DNA of 64,000 nt, taken from the NCBI GenBank assembly GCA_038106185.1, contig JAYODE010000016.1, positions 1-64,000 on the forward strand, given 5' to 3'. The stretch is from UBA4582 sp038106185. Its GTDB lineage: Bacteria > Pseudomonadota > Gammaproteobacteria > Pseudomonadales > Azotimanducaceae. Shown here one piece after another: positions 1-9,420 of the stretch. The first letter of the stretch is position 1. Every line of letters starts with the position of its first letter. The notes under the pieces were generated by a model, which was not told where the DNA came from, searched no databases, and worked only from the letters and a program-made list of their open reading frames with translations. Position numbers and translations under genes: made by a program.

Positions 1-2
1 CC

Positions 3-779
3 ATGACTGATTTTAACCTACCCAACTTCACGACTGACCTGACGGGCCAGGTAGCGCTGGTCACGGGCACTACCTCTGGGCTTGGCAAGCGCTTTGCTCA
101 GGTGTTAGCCGCCTGCGGCGCCAGCGTCGCCGTTACCGGCAGGCGTGAAGAGCGTCTGATCGAGCTGGCGGACGAAATTAACGCCCAAGGCGGCAAGGCC
201 TTTCCCGTGCGCCTCGATATGACAGATTCCGCCAGCATTGTCGCGGCGGTAGAAGCTGCTGAAGCCGCGTTGGGGACCATTACGATTCTCGTCAATAATG
301 CGGGTATTCCCGATGCCCAGCGGGCCCACAAGATGTCAAACCAGCTGATCGATGACGTGTTTGACACCAATCTGCGAGGGCCTTATGTGATGAGCTGCGA
401 GGTTGCTCGACGTTTGATTGCCAGCGGCAAACCCGGTCGAATGGTCAATATCTCATCTGTTGCGGCGTTTCATTACAGTGGTGGCGGTGCGGCATTGTAT
501 TCCATCACCAAGGCAGGCATTGCTCGCATGACCGAGGCCCTGGCGGTGGAGTGGGCAAGGTATCACATTAACGTGAACTGCATAGCACCCGGCGCTTTTT
601 CTTCGGAGATGCTGGATGGCATGCTGGCACGGATCGGCGACATCAGCGAGAACTTTCCTCGCAAGCGCATTGGTCAACCGGCGCAAATGGACAGCACGCT
701 GCTGTATCTGGTGTCACCTTCCTCTGAATGTGTCACCGGCACCGTTATCAAGGTAGACGACGGCCAGGGACCGCGCTGA
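3..779 (+). CDS. SDR family oxidoreductase
   Basis: Short-chain dehydrogenase/reductase of 258 residues, the usual size for a classical SDR, expected to be a cytosolic NAD(P)H-dependent alcohol/ketone oxidoreductase. The nucleotide-binding TGTTSGLG motif lies near residue 21, the NNAG motif near residue 98, the catalytic Ser near residue 153 and the YSITK (YxxxK) motif near residue 166. The ATG is two bases from the window edge, so a ribosome-binding site cannot be judged and a more upstream start cannot be excluded. It converges on the minus-strand CoA-transferase gene 20 bp downstream. The substrate is not predictable; the neighbourhood of acyl-CoA enzymes suggests lipid or hydroxyacyl metabolism (inference). 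Confidence 0.9.
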   Translation: MTDFNLPNFTTDLTGQVALVTGTTSGLGKRFAQVLAACGASVAVTGRREERLIELADEINAQGGKAFPVRLDMTDSASIVAAVEAAEAALGTITILVNNAGIPDAQRAHKMSNQLIDDVFDTNLRGPYVMSCEVARRLIASGKPGRMVNISSVAAFHYSGGGAALYSITKAGIARMTEALAVEWARYHINVNCIAPGAFSSEMLDGMLARIGDISENFPRKRIGQPAQMDSTLLYLVSPSSECVTGTVIKVDDGQGPR

Positions 780-799
780 ACCAAGACCCCGGAATTGAT

Positions 800-1870
800 T
801 CAGGCGATCACTCCAGCCCGTGCCAGGGCCTGCATATCCTCGATAGACAGGCCCAGCTCGGACAGAATCTCCACTGTGTGCTGGCCGACTTCTGGCGAAT
901 GACGGCGCAGCGCATAGGGTGTCTTGCTGAAACGAGCCGGCGCTTTGGGTTGCTGCATGGTGCCACCACGAGGGTGCTCGCTAACCTCTATCAGGCCACT
1001 GGCCACGACCTGTGGGTCAGTACAGACCTGGCTTCGCTTGTTGGCTCGGCCGACAGGAATGTCATTTTGAGCAAGAATATCGATCAGCTGATCGGTAGTA
1101 TAGGGTGACGTGTCGGCCCCAAGATGATGGGACACGACGGCGCCGTCAGCGGTTCGATTCACTTCATAATTGTCTGCCAGGTCGCCCGCGTATTCGATGT
1201 TCTCGCCGATAAAGCTATAGTTCCACATCAAATCTGGCCAGTTAAAGTAGAGACCGGCATCCAGCATGGAAACTCGAATGTGTTGACCGCCGGCTCCGCG
1301 CTCACGGGCCAACAGTGCCGCCGTGATACTCTGAGCCGCGGTCAGGGCGGTCACCTTGTCGTAGATAATACTGCGCACCATCGCTGGCGCAGCGCCACGT
1401 TCGGCCTGCGCATCGGTGGCGCCGGTCATACCCTGAATCACATAATCATAAACCTTCTGGTCGGCATAGGGCCCGGATTCGCCCATGCCATTGATAGAAC
1501 AATAGATGAGATCGGGATTAATGATCTTCAGATCCTCATAACCGAGACCCAATTTTTCGATCTTGCCCGGCCGATAGTTTTGCAGGACCACGTCCGCGGT
1601 CTGCACCAGGATTCGAATTAAAGCGGCACCTTCTGGATGCTTGAGATTGATCGCCAGCGAGCGCTTATTGCGATTGATCATCGAAAAGATAGCACTGAGT
1701 CCGTTGCGCTGCGCGCCCAGATAGCGAATGCCATCGCCCCAGCCGGGCGCCTCAACTTTAATAACATCCGCCCCCTGATCCGCCAGCACGACGGCGGCCA
1801 TGGGTCCCGAGACTACCCGCGACAGATCCAGGATGCGGAAACCCTGCAGAGCACCCTTGGATTCAGTCAT
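800..1870 (-). CDS. CaiB/BaiF (class III) CoA-transferase family protein
   Basis: Family III CoA-transferase, 356 residues (slightly short for the family). The N-terminus has the typical GFRILDLSRVVSGP start followed by LADQGADVIKVEAP, and the conserved catalytic Asp is in VSMLDAG near residue 200. Such enzymes move CoA between carboxylic acids, or act as racemases on 2-methylacyl-CoA; which applies here cannot be told. The ATG has a GAGGT about 10 bases upstream. It lies between a convergent SDR gene and a 12-bp tandem repeat region. Function at the family level is secure, substrate unknown. Confidence 0.9.
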   Translation of the reverse strand: MTESKGALQGFRILDLSRVVSGPMAAVVLADQGADVIKVEAPGWGDGIRYLGAQRNGLSAIFSMINRNKRSLAINLKHPEGAALIRILVQTADVVLQNYRPGKIEKLGLGYEDLKIINPDLIYCSINGMGESGPYADQKVYDYVIQGMTGATDAQAERGAAPAMVRSIIYDKVTALTAAQSITAALLARERGAGGQHIRVSMLDAGLYFNWPDLMWNYSFIGENIEYAGDLADNYEVNRTADGAVVSHHLGADTSPYTTDQLIDILAQNDIPVGRANKRSQVCTDPQVVASGLIEVSEHPRGGTMQQPKAPARFSKTPYALRRHSPEVGQHTVEILSELGLSIEDMQALARAGVIA

Positions 1871-1948
1871 GCTGGTTGTACCTCATATCAGGCGCCGACT
1901 GACGAGTGGAATCTTCGGTGACTTCAGCGCTGATACCTGTGTTACTTT

Positions 1949-2025
1949 CAGTTTTGATCGCAGTTTTGATAGCAGTTTTGAAACCCGTGTTGAAAACCGT
2001 GTTGAAAGCCGTGTTGAAAGCCGTG
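1949..2025. repeat. 12-bp degenerate tandem repeat array
   Basis: About six units with a 12-base period upstream of the CoA-transferase gene. The first three follow CAGTTTTGATAG and the next three follow CCGTGTTGAAAG, as if one unit mutated into the other before further duplication. Unrelated in sequence to the other arrays in this window. Confidence 0.85.
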
Positions 2026-2069
2026 CACATCAGTCAGCACTCGGCTTTGTCGTGACACTCAAGATGCGA

Positions 2070-2396
2070 CTATCCCAACAGAACGCCGCTGAAGGACAGA
2101 ATCCACATGAACATGAGTAGCCCCCCTATTCCCAGGTGCGTACGGGATATCAAACCCTCTATCTCCAGTTGATCCGCATTGGCGCCAGAGCGCATGACCT
2201 TGAGCATGAGCAGATCAAACATCATGATGATAAATACGATCGGAGCCGTCGCTGGCACCATCGCACCCATCAACAGCTCCCAACCCCCTTCAGGATGCCA
2301 CTGGGGTTCAGCAAAGGGCAATATCAAAATAAAAATGAGGGCCAGCAGATGCAATAGATTCCGCAGCACACCCATCGCCTTGACTCGTTCAAACAT
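2070..2396 (-). CDS. small integral membrane protein, unknown function
   Basis: A 108-residue protein with three predicted transmembrane stretches: about residues 10-28 (LLHLLALIFILILPFA), 45-65 (ATAPIVFIIMMFDLLMLKVM) and 88-107. The ATG is preceded by AAGGGA at about 5 bases. No catalytic or binding motif was recognised. It lies between the CoA-transferase and the membrane hydroxylase genes, all on the minus strand, with more than 150 bases on each side, so operon membership is not obvious. Confidence 0.6.
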   Translation of the reverse strand: MFERVKAMGVLRNLLHLLALIFILILPFAEPQWHPEGGWELLMGAMVPATAPIVFIIMMFDLLMLKVMRSGANADQLEIEGLISRTHLGIGGLLMFMWILSFSGVLLG

Positions 2397-2554
2397 AGGA
2401 TCCCTTTACAACCAATTTTCAGAGCCCTGATTACAACACGATTCGTGCGCTGGTAAAACAAATCCCGATACATCGACGCCAATTTCGGCAAAAACCTGTC
2501 ACCGCTTTTATTCTGGCTATGATGGCCACGCCACAGTGTGTTTCAGCGCCCAGA

Positions 2555-3346
2555 TCAACGCCGCTGAAACGGATATAAAAGCTGACCCACTAGCGTCGCT
2601 GGCACTGGACTTTGCGTGCCAAAGCCCTTTGGAGTTCGATGCGAGGGCATAGCATAGGTGCCGAACAGAATATCCCAGAGGGGCAATAAGCCGGCAAAGT
2701 TCTTGTCTCTAGCCTCGTCCTCGTTCGTATGATGCCAGCGGTGAAATCGTGGAGAGACAAGCACTTTTCGCAAAGGTCCCCAGTCCCAATCCAGATTGGC
2801 GTGAACCAGAATTGCCATCAGGGTCAAGACCGGTGTGATCGCGGCGACGGCCAGGGGCGCAAAGCCGAGGGCCACGACCGGCAGGGTGACAGTGAGGCGC
2901 ATAATAACGTCATTTACCGGATGTAATCTGACCGATGACAGCCAGTCCAAATCTGTTGAGCTATGGTGTACCGCATGAAAATCCCACAGGCGCGCACCAT
3001 GAAACCCGCGATGCATCCAGTAACCAATAAAGTCTCCCAGCACGAGTATCCCTATCGCCTGCTGCCAGTAGGGTAATCGAGACAGAGGGCCAAAGCCGTG
3101 TTTCACGGCTTCTATATCAAAAGCCCCATACACCAACAGAGCGATTGGCAGAATAGCCAGTGCGACAGCAACTTTCGTCATGGCTTTGGCGATGAAGGGC
3201 GTGAAGATCCAATAGGCGAGATCGGTCCAGAAACCACGCCGAAGCAGCGGTAATCGCTGGTCTTTTGAACGCAGTTGATTCAACAGCGAAAACACCGCAA
3301 ACAGAACCAGGGTTCCGATTAAAAATCGTAGCGGGTCAGGAAACAT
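2555..3346 (-). CDS. sterol desaturase / fatty acid hydroxylase family membrane protein
   Basis: Membrane-bound di-iron oxygenase family protein of 263 residues. Three histidine clusters typical of the fatty acid hydroxylase superfamily are visible: HRGFH (HxxxH) near residue 113, HAVHHS (HxxHH) near 125 and HRWHHT (HxxHH) near 203. Hydrophobic segments surround them, including residues 8-22 and 50-75. Known relatives hydroxylate or desaturate sterols, carotenoids or acyl chains at the membrane; the substrate here is unknown. The start is just downstream of a hexamer repeat region that separates it from the TRAP transporter genes on the same strand. Confidence 0.85.
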   Translation of the reverse strand: MFPDPLRFLIGTLVLFAVFSLLNQLRSKDQRLPLLRRGFWTDLAYWIFTPFIAKAMTKVAVALAILPIALLVYGAFDIEAVKHGFGPLSRLPYWQQAIGILVLGDFIGYWMHRGFHGARLWDFHAVHHSSTDLDWLSSVRLHPVNDVIMRLTVTLPVVALGFAPLAVAAITPVLTLMAILVHANLDWDWGPLRKVLVSPRFHRWHHTNEDEARDKNFAGLLPLWDILFGTYAMPSHRTPKGFGTQSPVPATLVGQLLYPFQRR

Positions 3347-3369
3347 AGCCAGATTCCAGGTTCATGCTT

Positions 3370-3403
3370 TCAGGTTCAGATTCAGATTCAGATTCTGATT
3401 CAG
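3370..3403. repeat. 6-bp tandem repeat (TTCAGA)
   Basis: About five copies of TTCAGA/TTCAGG in the 135-base spacer between the TRAP permease stop and the start of the membrane hydroxylase gene. Shorter unit than most arrays in the window. Confidence 0.8.
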
Positions 3404-3481
3404 GCTTACGGCGCCAGTGCTCACTGTGCCTGAAAACTGTGCGTTCGTCATCAGACACGAGAGCAGCAGTTAAGGAGAAGA

Positions 3482-5407
3482 TCACTGATTCAAACGGGTC
3501 TGACCATGGTGAATGAGCAAACTCAATCCAGCCAGCAAACATCCCATAAGCGCCAGGGTCCCATCGTCAAGGTTGATCTGTAACGCGCCCAGATCTGGCA
3601 AGGCAATCATCAGACCACCCAGACCCAGCATCAGCCGCAGCACTCGACTGGAGGTTAGCGGCCCTATTGCTAACAGATGACCCTGCATGGCCCCTGCTAT
3701 CAGGGTAATGCCAAACAATACCTGACAGACGTGAATCAGGGTGGCCTGCCAGGGTCCGGCGAGAATCAGTGCCGGCTCAAGGACAAAGAAAAACGGAATA
3801 CAATAGGTACTGGCCGCCAATCCCATGGCACGCAGGCCGGTTAACATGGGTTTGGCGCCGGCGATCGATGCGGCTGCAAAGGCGCCCAGCGCGACTGGCG
3901 GCGTGATAAAAGACAACATGCCCCAATAGAGGATGAACAAATGGACTGCCAAGGGGTTCAAGCCCCCCTTAATCAAGGCCGGTGCGAGAATGATGGCCAG
4001 AAAAATGTAAGCAGCCGTCACTGTCATGCCAATACCCAGCACGAAGCTGGTCGCCGCACCCATAAGGAGCAAAACCGCCAAGGAACCCCCGGCCAGAAAC
4101 AACAATTCATTGACCAGGGTGCCAGACAGACCAGTCATAGACAGAGCACCAACGATCAAACCAACGCCGCTCAGGATCACCAGCAGCTCGATTAACAAAA
4201 CGCCACTGGCACGCAAAAAAGCCAGCGCCTCTGGAAGTCGCCAGCGATGCTGTTTGGAGAATTGATTTAAAACTATCAGGCAGGCGGTCGCGAGCCAGGG
4301 TGCCAGGGCTTCACGCTGCATGACCAGGAGCAGAAAAATCAGCACGATAAATGCGCCCAGATAGTACCATCCCGCTTTCAAGGTGGCCGCCACCCGCGGT
4401 ATCTCGAGATCAACAGCACCTTTTAGTTGATGCTTGGCGGCATACGCATCGATCTGCAGAAACAGTGCAATAAAATACAGCAATGCAGGTATCGCTGCTG
4501 CCAGCGCTACTTGGTAATAGGGCATTTCCAGAAACGTGGCCATCACGAAGGCCGTAGATCCCATGATGGGTGGCAACAGGACGCCCCCCGTTGACGCGCA
4601 AGCCTCAATGGCACCGGCAGTCTCATTGTCGATGCCACTCTTCTTCATGGCCGGTATCGTCAACTGTCCCGTCGTCAGCACATTGGTTATGACACTGCCA
4701 CTCAGTGAGCCCATCAAACCACTGGCGACTATGGCGACTTTGGCCGGCCCACCCCTGACTCGGCCCAACATGGCAAAGGCCAGCTTGATAAAGAAGTCAC
4801 CACCACCGGTATGCTGCAGGGCGACCCCAAAGACCAGAAAACCAATGACCAGGCTGGCAAAGGCTCGAAACGGTAAGCCAATCAGACTTTCGCTGCTCAT
4901 CACATGATAAACGGCGGTATCTGTCAGCGAAGTTGCCATACCCTGCAGGGCGGTGGGCATCAGGTCTGCAATCAGCGGGTACAGAGAAAACAGCAGCACC
5001 AATACGAACAGGGAAGTACCGGCGATTCGGCGCACGGCCTCCAGAACCAGCACCCAGAGAGTAATACTGAGCAAACTACCCAGCTGAGGTGCACCAAACT
5101 CCCAGCCTTCGTCCAGCATGGTCTCGGCACTGAAGTACAACCAGCTGCAGATTAAAAACGCCAGTAGCGCCAGCAACAGATCAAGTGCAAACAGGTCAAA
5201 CCGAGGATTGGATCTGTAAAGCAAAAAAGCAGGTGGCAACAGCAGCGCCATCAGCGCGTAATAGTAATGGGTTTCAACAGCGATGAGACCACTTAACAAG
5301 GGTGCGCCAAAGGCCCTGACATTATCCAGGGCGAGGATGGCTGCAAGGATACAGGCTAGCGCGACCAGCAGTCCCAAATTGCCCGTCAACGGGCGCAGCT
5401 TGCTCAT
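3482..5407 (-). CDS. TRAP transporter fused permease subunit (TAXI type)
   Basis: Large inner-membrane protein of 641 residues, hydrophobic throughout, matching the fused 4TM-12TM (DctQM-like) permease of TRAP-TAXI transporters. Typical segments include GLMGSLSGSVITNVLTTGQLTIPAMKKSG split over residues 230-258 and the glycine-rich ACASTGGVLLPPIMGSTAFV region near 270, characteristic of the DctM large subunit. It would use an ion gradient to import a carboxylate delivered by the binding protein. Its start ATG overlaps the stop of the upstream TAXI binding-protein gene by four bases, indicating translational coupling. The ligand is unknown. Confidence 0.9.
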   Translation of the reverse strand: MSKLRPLTGNLGLLVALACILAAILALDNVRAFGAPLLSGLIAVETHYYYALMALLLPPAFLLYRSNPRFDLFALDLLLALLAFLICSWLYFSAETMLDEGWEFGAPQLGSLLSITLWVLVLEAVRRIAGTSLFVLVLLFSLYPLIADLMPTALQGMATSLTDTAVYHVMSSESLIGLPFRAFASLVIGFLVFGVALQHTGGGDFFIKLAFAMLGRVRGGPAKVAIVASGLMGSLSGSVITNVLTTGQLTIPAMKKSGIDNETAGAIEACASTGGVLLPPIMGSTAFVMATFLEMPYYQVALAAAIPALLYFIALFLQIDAYAAKHQLKGAVDLEIPRVAATLKAGWYYLGAFIVLIFLLLVMQREALAPWLATACLIVLNQFSKQHRWRLPEALAFLRASGVLLIELLVILSGVGLIVGALSMTGLSGTLVNELLFLAGGSLAVLLLMGAATSFVLGIGMTVTAAYIFLAIILAPALIKGGLNPLAVHLFILYWGMLSFITPPVALGAFAAASIAGAKPMLTGLRAMGLAASTYCIPFFFVLEPALILAGPWQATLIHVCQVLFGITLIAGAMQGHLLAIGPLTSSRVLRLMLGLGGLMIALPDLGALQINLDDGTLALMGCLLAGLSLLIHHGQTRLNQ

Positions 5408-6618
5408 TCGCGACCTGCCTGGTCGTGCCAGACCGGATCAAGCCCGGCCGCCTTCAGCCGCTGAGTGCGCAGATTTAACCACGCCTGCTGAAAGCCCGCC
5501 TCGTCTTTGACGTCGAGACTTAAGGCCTCTCCCCACGCGGCTTGCAGGACTTCCTGGCGGCGAATCAATTGAGCATTATGTTGACTCATCGCTTCAGTCC
5601 AGACGCCCAGGGACTGGTAGTAACGTACCGCGCCGGCATGCCAGGGGACCACCCAATCAAATTGCTGAGAGGCCAGCGCCCAGCCGATGGCACCCGGGTC
5701 GGCATCCTTGAAGGCGGGATAACCCTGATCAATCGCCTTAACCAGATTGTAGGCGAGGTCCTCATCCTGATTCGCCATGGAGATGAGGATAGGGTAAGGA
5801 TAGGTCGCGCCCTCATGGGGATTAGCCACAGTAATCCCTGTTCCTCGGGTTGCGATATGCTTGGAAAAGTAAGGCGCCTTTGCCAGCAAGCGCTGCCAGC
5901 AAGCTGCATCCTTGTGAGGAATCACTGGCCAATAGATCCCCTGGGGCGAGGCCTCCAGTTTACGTGTCGGGCCAGACACGGTGGTCGCATAGGCGGCGTC
6001 AATTTGACCGTCTACGATGCCATTCCACATAGCGTCATAGCCCGGGTAGTCGACTCGAATCACATCCTCCCAGCCGACACCGCCACAGGCCATGATAGCT
6101 TCAATAGAGATATTCAGCGCCGGCGCGCCTCGCACCCAGGGAATTCGTTTACCCTTGAGCTGAGACCAATCGGTGATCCCTGACGCCGCCGAGACAGCGA
6201 CGGACTGATTACTCAGACCATTTGACATCATCAGCACGCGCACTGGCTGAGGTCCCCAGTCAGCATCGGCGAATTGGAATACGCCCTCTTGCGCCAGATA
6301 GGTGGCCACGCCATTGGCAGAAAACTGAACTCGTCCGGTTTTAAGCGGCAGCAGCCGAGAAATATCGTTTTTGCCGGGAATGACCCGCAGTGTCACACCA
6401 TGTTCATCCTTCAAGACCTTGCCGATGGCCACGGCCTGGTTATAACCCGTTGTCCCCAGATTATAGGCTGACCAAGCCAGGACGCGCGGTAACTGCACTT
6501 CACTGGCCTGCGCAGGCGCGGCAAACACCGCGAGGATCGCTAGCAGATGAAACCGGTACCTTTGAGAGTAAGAAAGACGACGCAGAAGACAGCAGATCAA
6601 CACAGGACGGAACAACAT
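5404..6618 (-). CDS. TAXI family TRAP transporter solute-binding protein
   Basis: Periplasmic substrate-binding protein of 404 residues. An N-terminal signal peptide (hydrophobic HLLAILAVFAAPAQA ending near residue 39) is followed by a TAXI-type receptor: AYNLGTTGYNQAVAIG near residue 50, KGKRIPWVRGAPALN near 155 and GQIDAAYATTVSGP near 205. TAXI receptors typically bind carboxylates such as glutamate or 2-oxoacids. The gene overlaps the fused permease by ATGA, so the two form a two-gene transporter operon. The Arg-rich stretch before the hydrophobic core is long, so the true start may be slightly downstream of the ATG at 6618. Confidence 0.88.
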   Translation of the reverse strand: MLFRPVLICCLLRRLSYSQRYRFHLLAILAVFAAPAQASEVQLPRVLAWSAYNLGTTGYNQAVAIGKVLKDEHGVTLRVIPGKNDISRLLPLKTGRVQFSANGVATYLAQEGVFQFADADWGPQPVRVLMMSNGLSNQSVAVSAASGITDWSQLKGKRIPWVRGAPALNISIEAIMACGGVGWEDVIRVDYPGYDAMWNGIVDGQIDAAYATTVSGPTRKLEASPQGIYWPVIPHKDAACWQRLLAKAPYFSKHIATRGTGITVANPHEGATYPYPILISMANQDEDLAYNLVKAIDQGYPAFKDADPGAIGWALASQQFDWVVPWHAGAVRYYQSLGVWTEAMSQHNAQLIRRQEVLQAAWGEALSLDVKDEAGFQQAWLNLRTQRLKAAGLDPVWHDQAGRE

Positions 6619-6743
6619 AGAGACGGGTTCGATTGAAATTTTCCTCAGGTTAACTCAGTGGCTGGTTGGACGCCATGGGCGACAGAGCGGCTGCAAACCT
6701 TTATGGCTTGCGTGGGCGTGACTTATGAGTCAGAAGGGCTAAA

Positions 6744-6787
6744 AGCTGTTATTACAAGCTGTTATTACAAGCTGTTATTACAAGCTG
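6744..6787. repeat. 13-bp tandem repeat array (AGCTGTTATTACA)
   Basis: Three perfect copies of AGCTGTTATTACA plus a partial fourth in the intergenic region between gpsA (stop at 6830) and the TAXI gene. The region otherwise shows no gene or clear regulatory site. Confidence 0.9.
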
Positions 6788-6829
6788 ATCTTAAAAAAGC
6801 GCCTTGCGTGCAGACAGATCAGAGCGAAA

Positions 6830-7837
6830 CTAGCCGGGTTCTGACTCGGCACCAATTTCAGCCCGCAACAGACCACGAAAGGCGGTACGGGCGTTACTCT
6901 CGCCGCGAAGAACCTCATAGACCTCTCGAGCGATGGGCATCTCGATGCCATATTGGTCGGCCAGATCTATAACAGCAGGCGCGCTCTTGACGCCCTCGGC
7001 AACCATGAACATCTTATTGGTGATCTCGTCTATGCTTCTGCCCTGCCCCAACTCGTAGCCTACGGAACGATTTCGACTTTGTGGACTGGTACAGGTCGCG
7101 ACCAGGTCCCCCATACCGGTCAGGCCAGCGAAGGTTTGCGCCTCGCCGCCCATCGCGACGCCCAACCGAGTGATCTCGGCCAAGCCACGCGTGATCACGG
7201 CCGACCGAGTGTTCTCACCGGCACCCTGGCCATCGCCCATCCCCGCGGCGATGGCGATGATATTTTTAAGCACGCCGCCTACTTCACAGCCGATCACATC
7301 ATGGTTGGTATAGACTCGAAACAGACCGCAGTGAAAAATTTTCTGCACTTCTCGCATAATGACTCGATCTGTCATGGCAATGACGCTGGCGGCTGCATAG
7401 CCCGACATGATTTCACGGGCCAGGTTCGGCCCGGTGAGCACCCCCGCCGGATGGCCAGGCAAGACTTCATTAATGATTTCCGTCATCCGCATGCCAGTAC
7501 TTAGCTCAAGTCCCTTGGTCAGGCTGATCACCGGCACCCAAGGGCGAATATGCTGCTTGACCTCTTCGAGCACTGGTCGAAAATTCTGCGAGGGAATACC
7601 CATGACGATGACGTCCATGGGCGCCACCGCAGCTTCTATGTCATTGGTGGCTATGACCTTGGCAGGGATTTTGGCGCCGGGCAGATAGCGTTCATTCGTG
7701 TGCTGCTCGTTAATTTCAAGCACTGTCGCCGGATCACGGGCCCAGAGGTGAATGGCAGCATTCCGGGCGATCAAGGCAGCCACCGTGGTTCCCCAGCTAC
7801 CGCCACCCAACAAGCCCACTTTTAAGCCAATTGTCAT
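6830..7837 (-). CDS. gpsA: NAD(P)+-dependent glycerol-3-phosphate dehydrogenase
   Basis: 335-residue cytosolic enzyme that reduces dihydroxyacetone phosphate to sn-glycerol-3-phosphate for phospholipid synthesis. The Rossmann dinucleotide motif LLGGGSWGTT is at residues 9-18, GIPSQNFRPVL near 81, ISLTKGLE near 105, GPNLAREI near 138 and the C-terminal ENTRSAVITRGLAEI near 213, all hallmarks of GpsA; length equals that of the family. In many Gammaproteobacteria gpsA lies with secB or grx; here it stands alone between the TRAP operon and a hotdog-fold gene on the same strand. Confidence 0.96.
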   Translation of the reverse strand: MTIGLKVGLLGGGSWGTTVAALIARNAAIHLWARDPATVLEINEQHTNERYLPGAKIPAKVIATNDIEAAVAPMDVIVMGIPSQNFRPVLEEVKQHIRPWVPVISLTKGLELSTGMRMTEIINEVLPGHPAGVLTGPNLAREIMSGYAAASVIAMTDRVIMREVQKIFHCGLFRVYTNHDVIGCEVGGVLKNIIAIAAGMGDGQGAGENTRSAVITRGLAEITRLGVAMGGEAQTFAGLTGMGDLVATCTSPQSRNRSVGYELGQGRSIDEITNKMFMVAEGVKSAPAVIDLADQYGIEMPIAREVYEVLRGESNARTAFRGLLRAEIGAESEPG

Positions 7838-7901
7838 AGTCTCAATCCCTCAATAGCCGTTCCGTCAGGACGAGCCTGGGTCATGAATCTGTCGTGACGG
7901 C

Positions 7902-8711
7902 CTAGAGCCCTCGCAGTCGATAAATGGCCCGCAGATCAATCGTCGCATAACAGGTGTCTTTATCCCGATCATACAATGCCACTTGGGCATCGACGAATTC
8001 ATGACCCTTCTTGTTAAACAGGTCAGTAATCGCCATCTCCGCCACCAGCTCCGTATTCAGTGCGATAGGGGCATAGTTCTGCGATCGGGTCGCCATGTGG
8101 ACCCAGGGATTCATATAGGCGTTGCGCGCCAGTATCCAGTTAGAACAACCCAACACGAAGGACATGTTCGCCCAACCACCGGCCTGCATCTGGTGTAGTT
8201 CAGGCAGTTGTGCCTCATTCTGCAAATAGGTGTGCATCTCATGTTCAGCCGTCCAGCGAAAACGCACGGCATGACAGCCGTTCTGCATCAGGCGCTGCAT
8301 ATTTTCACGGGTTGCTTGCGGCGCTCGAGTCTCGCGACTGGCCACAGGATCCCCTCGACGTCGCGGCGCTAACGGCGCCACCTGCGGCAAGCTGACCGTC
8401 GCTGTAGCGCTCACGGTGCCATCGGGTTTGAGTAAGCGAGCTGAGTAGCCGTCAGCCATGGCGTCCAGGATATCTATCTCAAAGGCCTCACCGTCATACA
8501 GGGGTGCGACCACCTTGACGTCGGCAGCACCGCCCTTCAACCAGTCAGCACCCCATTGCACGACGGCGGGATGACACAGGTACGCCGAGACGGTAACACC
8601 CGGCACCAGTCCGCCCGCAAAACCATAGTCTCGCGCGACCTTGTCACCGTGAATTTCGTTCTCAGAGTGTGGCACCTGGTTGAAGGCCAAGCCGCGCCAG
8701 TTTTCCGCCAT
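7902..8711 (-). CDS. hotdog-fold (MaoC-like) protein, putative acyl dehydratase
   Basis: 269-residue protein whose N-terminal half carries ENEIHGDKVARDYGFAGGLV followed by PG near residues 18-40, resembling the catalytic region of MaoC-type (R)-hydratases and related hotdog thioesterases. The rest has no recognised motif. The ATG at 8711 is chosen over the TTG two codons upstream because GAGGAG sits 8 bases before it. Probably acts on acyl-CoA or a related thioester (family-level inference). It lies between gpsA and the short asparaginase gene on the same strand. Confidence 0.7.
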   Translation of the reverse strand: MAENWRGLAFNQVPHSENEIHGDKVARDYGFAGGLVPGVTVSAYLCHPAVVQWGADWLKGGAADVKVVAPLYDGEAFEIDILDAMADGYSARLLKPDGTVSATATVSLPQVAPLAPRRRGDPVASRETRAPQATRENMQRLMQNGCHAVRFRWTAEHEMHTYLQNEAQLPELHQMQAGGWANMSFVLGCSNWILARNAYMNPWVHMATRSQNYAPIALNTELVAEMAITDLFNKKGHEFVDAQVALYDRDKDTCYATIDLRAIYRLRGL

Positions 8712-8777
8712 GATCAAATCTCCTCAATGGACCCAGACGTTAATGCATCCTGTCGGCCAGACTAACTGATGACACCC

Positions 8778-9272
8778 TCAGTCAGCAATAAAGGCGTTTC
8801 GGCTGCGGTCCTTATGCACTCGAGTCGCATCGAAAACCGTGCCATTCATCGTGATATAGACGCCGAAGGTACAAGTTTGCACCGCCGCAAATGCCATCCC
8901 CAGATTGAACATGGCGTCTGTCTCTGCAAATCGGGCTGGCGACAAGGCACCCGTCAAAACAATCGTCTTGTGAGCTATATCCGCGAGCACTCGACCTGTT
9001 TCGGTCATGGTATCGGTGCCGTGGGTGATGACAATCTGCTGATTCGGCGCCGCCAGCACGGCAGCGCGAATCGCCAGTCGATCTGCATCAGTCAATTCAA
9101 GACTGTCTTTACGCAACACCTCGACCACTCGGTAGGCCTTCTTAACAACCGCTTGCTCAAGCAGGTCGCTGACCACCGAGTGCCCCACTTCAAAGCGGCT
9201 CATGGCGTCAAAATAGATTTTATCGAAGGTGCCACCGGTGGTCAGCACCAGAATCTCGTCGCTGTCTCGCAT
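8778..9272 (-). CDS. short asparaginase-domain protein
   Basis: 164-residue protein matching only the N-terminal domain of bacterial L-asparaginases: TTGGTFDKIYF near residue 11 contains the first catalytic Thr, and THGTDTM near residue 83 contains the second catalytic TD motif; VLTGALSPARF follows. Full-length asparaginases are about 330 residues with a C-terminal domain, absent here; the downstream sequence shows no frameshifted remainder. Stand-alone one-domain members are known, so this is more likely a genuine short family member than a fragment. Predicted to hydrolyse an amide or act on a related substrate; activity unproven. Confidence 0.8.
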   Translation of the reverse strand: MRDSDEILVLTTGGTFDKIYFDAMSRFEVGHSVVSDLLEQAVVKKAYRVVEVLRKDSLELTDADRLAIRAAVLAAPNQQIVITHGTDTMTETGRVLADIAHKTIVLTGALSPARFAETDAMFNLGMAFAAVQTCTFGVYITMNGTVFDATRVHKDRSRNAFIAD

Positions 9273-9420
9273 AGGCCACTCATCCTGTCAGTGCTGCATA
9301 TTCTCCCATGAAACGAGCGCCGAAACCTCGATAGTTTACGTCCAGTAAGCCTAAGTGCCGGCCATGGGTTTCTGCTGCACTTTTGTCGAACTCAGCACCC
9401 ATGAACCAGCCAACCAGCCG

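Noticed and set aside
5542..6183. Long plus-strand open frame opposite the TAXI binding-protein gene
   Set aside because: Antisense shadow of a clearly conserved gene; no family-like sequence and no ribosome-binding site.
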